Positions 14,065 through 15,794 of a stretch of 15,794 nt of DNA are shown one piece after another. The stretch comes from Clostridiales bacterium (lineage in GTDB: Bacteria > Bacillota > Clostridia > Christensenellales > Aristaeellaceae), in contig JAAZBR010000062.1 of NCBI GenBank assembly GCA_012513735.1, positions 1-15,794 on the forward strand, written 5' to 3'. The position numbers and the translations under genes are program-made. Below the pieces are notes generated by a model. That model made no database searches. It worked only from the letters and a program-made list of their open reading frames with translations, and was not told the DNA's origin. Numbering within the stretch: position 1 is the stretch's first letter; every line of letters starts with the position of its first letter.

Positions 14065-14864
14065 GCGAACAAACAGCCCCTGTTCAGAATATCTATGAGC
14101 GCGTACAGGCCTCCCGCAGGCACGACCGGCCGGACGCGCTGCAGTTCATCCGGGCCATTGTGCCCGACTTTATTGAGCTACATGGCGACCGCCGGTTTGC
14201 CGATGACGCCGCCATTGTGGCTGGCTTAGGCACGTTAAGCGGGCAACCCGTCACCGTGCTTGCCCTGGAGAAGGGCGAGAACAATGCCGACAGGCTGCGC
14301 CGCAACTTCGGTTCCGCCCAGCCTGAAGGCTACCGCAAGACGCTGTATCAGCTCCGCCAGGCGGAGAAGTTCCGCCGGCCCGTGCTGTGCTTTGTAGACA
14401 CGGCGGGGGCGGCCTGTGGTATTGGTGCCGAGGAAAGGGGTCAGGGTTCGGCCATTGCGGAAAACCTGTGGGAACTGATGGGCCTTCACGTGCCTGTGAT
14501 CAGTTTGATCATCGGCGAAGGGGGCAGCGGCGGCGCCCTGGCGTTGGCCACTGCCAACCGGGTCTACATGCTGGATGATGCCATTTACTCTGTGCTGTCC
14601 CCCGAGGGGGCGGCCAGCATCATCTGGAAGGACGCCGGACGTGTGCAGGAAGCCAGCGAAAGCCTGCGCCTGACCGCTCAGGATATGCTGGATCTGCGGG
14701 TAATCGATGGTATTGTGCCCCAGGGGCAAAGCCAGGCCGGCACCCTGGACGCAGCGCGGGCCGCTATGACCCGGGCGCTGGCCCAGTTGAAGGCCATACC
14801 ACCCGAACGCTTGCGCCGGGAGCGGTACCTGCGCTTCCGTGGCCTGGGGGTGTTGATTTCATGA
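14061..14864 (+). CDS. accA: Acetyl-CoA carboxylase carboxyltransferase subunit alpha
   Basis: Partner of AccD in malonyl-CoA formation. Diagnostic motifs are IYERVQASRRHDRPDAL, FIELHGDRRFADD, NFGSAQPEGYRK, FVDTAGAACGIGAEERGQ, the oxyanion region IGEGGSGGALAL and YSVLSPEGAASIIWKD. At 267 residues it is shorter than E. coli AccA (319) because part of the N-terminal helical extension is missing, the common Firmicute form. GGAGGA lies about 4 bases before the ATG. Its end marks the end of the tightly packed block; a 73-bp gap with small hairpins (14867-14885 and 14883-14899, mutually exclusive) follows. Confidence 0.96.
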   Translation: MSEQTAPVQNIYERVQASRRHDRPDALQFIRAIVPDFIELHGDRRFADDAAIVAGLGTLSGQPVTVLALEKGENNADRLRRNFGSAQPEGYRKTLYQLRQAEKFRRPVLCFVDTAGAACGIGAEERGQGSAIAENLWELMGLHVPVISLIIGEGGSGGALALATANRVYMLDDAIYSVLSPEGAASIIWKDAGRVQEASESLRLTAQDMLDLRVIDGIVPQGQSQAGTLDAARAAMTRALAQLKAIPPERLRRERYLRFRGLGVLIS

Positions 14865-14937
14865 GCCGGGGCTTCCATATCCCCGCAGTCTGCCTGCGGC
14901 GGTCCGTCGGCGGAATAGGAAAGGAGGCGGTGCTCCA

Positions 14938-15759
14938 ATGATCTATCTGGTATGCGATTCCACCGCCTGCCTGAGCCAGCAGGAAGCCCGGGGGCTGCAG
15001 GTCATCCAGGTGCCGATGCACTATATCCGTCAGGGTCAGTCCTTTGAAGAAGGCTATACGGAACCGGGAAATGCTCCCTGCCTGACAGCCGGCGCCCAAT
15101 TGGGCGATTATAGCACTGCCCAAGCCAGCATGGCCCAGTTTGCCGATGTGTTTGCCCGTTTACTGGCGAAGGGACATCAGGCGCTGTGCCTATGCATCTC
15201 TTCCCGGCTAAGCGGCACTTTCCTCAACGCCAGCAGCGCTGCCCGGCAGATGGGTGGCGATGCCGTGGTGGTAGTGGATTCCCGCAGCACGGCGGGCGGG
15301 CTATATCTGCTGCTGCGCCGTGCCCGCGCTTTGCTGGATGCCGGCCACAGCCTGCAGGAGACCGCGGCCGCTCTCAAGGCCCTGCGCTATAGACAGCATA
15401 CGCTGTTCACCACAGGGAACATGGATCCTCTGCGCCGCAGCGGCCGGCTGGGTATGGTGCGCCTGTCTGTGTCCGCTTTTCTGAACCTGCGTCCGGTGCT
15501 GCGGTTGGCAGATGGCAGGGTGGTCAGTCACGTCACCGCCCGGGGCCGCAGTCAGCAGTATCGGGAATTGCTGGGTCTAATCAGGCAGCCGGAAGGGCCC
15601 CTGGTGGTGCAGCATTGCCAGGATCCGGAGGGCGCCCAGACTTTGGCCACCCGTCTAAGGCAGCAGGGGTATCAGGTGCTGTTGCGCCCCCTGGGCACGG
15701 TGCTGGCCATTCACCTGGGCACGCCTTGTTTGTCGGTGGCCTGGGTGGAAGAGGGATAA
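14938..15759 (+). CDS. DegV-family fatty-acid-binding protein (FakB-like)
   Basis: DegV proteins bind one long-chain fatty acid; FakB members present it to the kinase FakA, which makes acyl-phosphate for phospholipid synthesis. The two-domain fold is visible: DSTA (7-10), YSTAQASMAQF at the TSQPS position (58-68), SSRLSGTFLNAS (88-99) with carboxylate-binding S92, DSRSTAGGLYLLLRRA (114-129), LRRSGRLG (165-172), NLRPVLRLADGRV (183-195) and H259 in AIHLGTP, where FakB has a fatty-acid-binding His. The TSQPS and HxGPG motifs are altered, so ligand choice may differ. The ATG has AAAGGAGG upstream. Lying 73 bp after accA on the same strand, it is probably in the same transcript and links synthesis with exogenous or recycled fatty-acid use. 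FakA is not in the window. Confidence 0.88.
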   Translation: MIYLVCDSTACLSQQEARGLQVIQVPMHYIRQGQSFEEGYTEPGNAPCLTAGAQLGDYSTAQASMAQFADVFARLLAKGHQALCLCISSRLSGTFLNASSAARQMGGDAVVVVDSRSTAGGLYLLLRRARALLDAGHSLQETAAALKALRYRQHTLFTTGNMDPLRRSGRLGMVRLSVSAFLNLRPVLRLADGRVVSHVTARGRSQQYRELLGLIRQPEGPLVVQHCQDPEGAQTLATRLRQQGYQVLLRPLGTVLAIHLGTPCLSVAWVEEG

Positions 15760-15794
15760 TACTGATATGTAATGCCCCATTGTCAAGGGGGAAA

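Noticed and set aside
15775..15790. CCCC/GGGG inverted repeat after the DegV gene as a terminator
   Set aside because: The stem is only 4 bp with an 8-base loop, and no T-run is visible before the window ends.

Overview
The window looks like a chromosomal segment of a GC-rich member of the Clostridia (Bacillota), probably an anaerobe. The evidence is gene content and order. A MarR regulator heads a complete type II fatty-acid synthesis cluster ordered fabT-fabH-acpP-fabK-fabD-fabG-fabF-accB-fabZ-accC-accD-accA, with FabK rather than FabI as enoyl-ACP reductase, which matches the classic clostridial arrangement. Shine-Dalgarno sites are strong throughout, with a few GTG and TTG starts. Genus cannot be read from this sequence.

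Left part (1-4250): the 3' end of a yggS-type PLP homeostasis gene enters from the left and ends at a terminator-like hairpin, facing a small UPF0303/DUF336 gene on the minus strand. A structured gene-free stretch of about 230 bp precedes that gene. Next come a MerR-family regulator on the minus strand and, divergently, a secreted FAD-dependent oxidoreductase with a C-terminal covalent-FMN domain. The 180 bp between their start codons carries a -35/-10 pair with the 19-bp spacing typical of MerR-activated promoters, and a perfect palindrome over that spacer. This suggests a self-contained sensor/extracytosolic-reductase module. The reductase lacks two substrate-binding residues that define fumarate reductases, so its electron acceptor is unknown.

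Middle (4250-5150): a strong hairpin terminator separates the reductase from a convergent small P-loop kinase-like gene in a more A/T-rich patch. A 242-bp intergenic region then holds a near-consensus promoter and a GTTAGT-CTA-ACTAAC palindrome at the predicted transcription start, the likely FabT-type operator.

Right part (5154-15759): the whole malonyl-CoA/FAS-II pathway lies on the plus strand. AccB, AccC, AccD and AccA make malonyl-CoA; FabD loads it on AcpP; FabH starts the chain; FabF, FabG, FabZ and FabK run the elongation cycle. Most junctions overlap by 1, 4 or 13 bases, indicating translational coupling. A DegV/FakB-like fatty-acid-binding gene follows 73 bp after accA. No FabA, FabM, second FabZ/FabN, PlsX or FakA is in the window. 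I found no tRNA, rRNA, CRISPR array, insertion sequence or phage gene.
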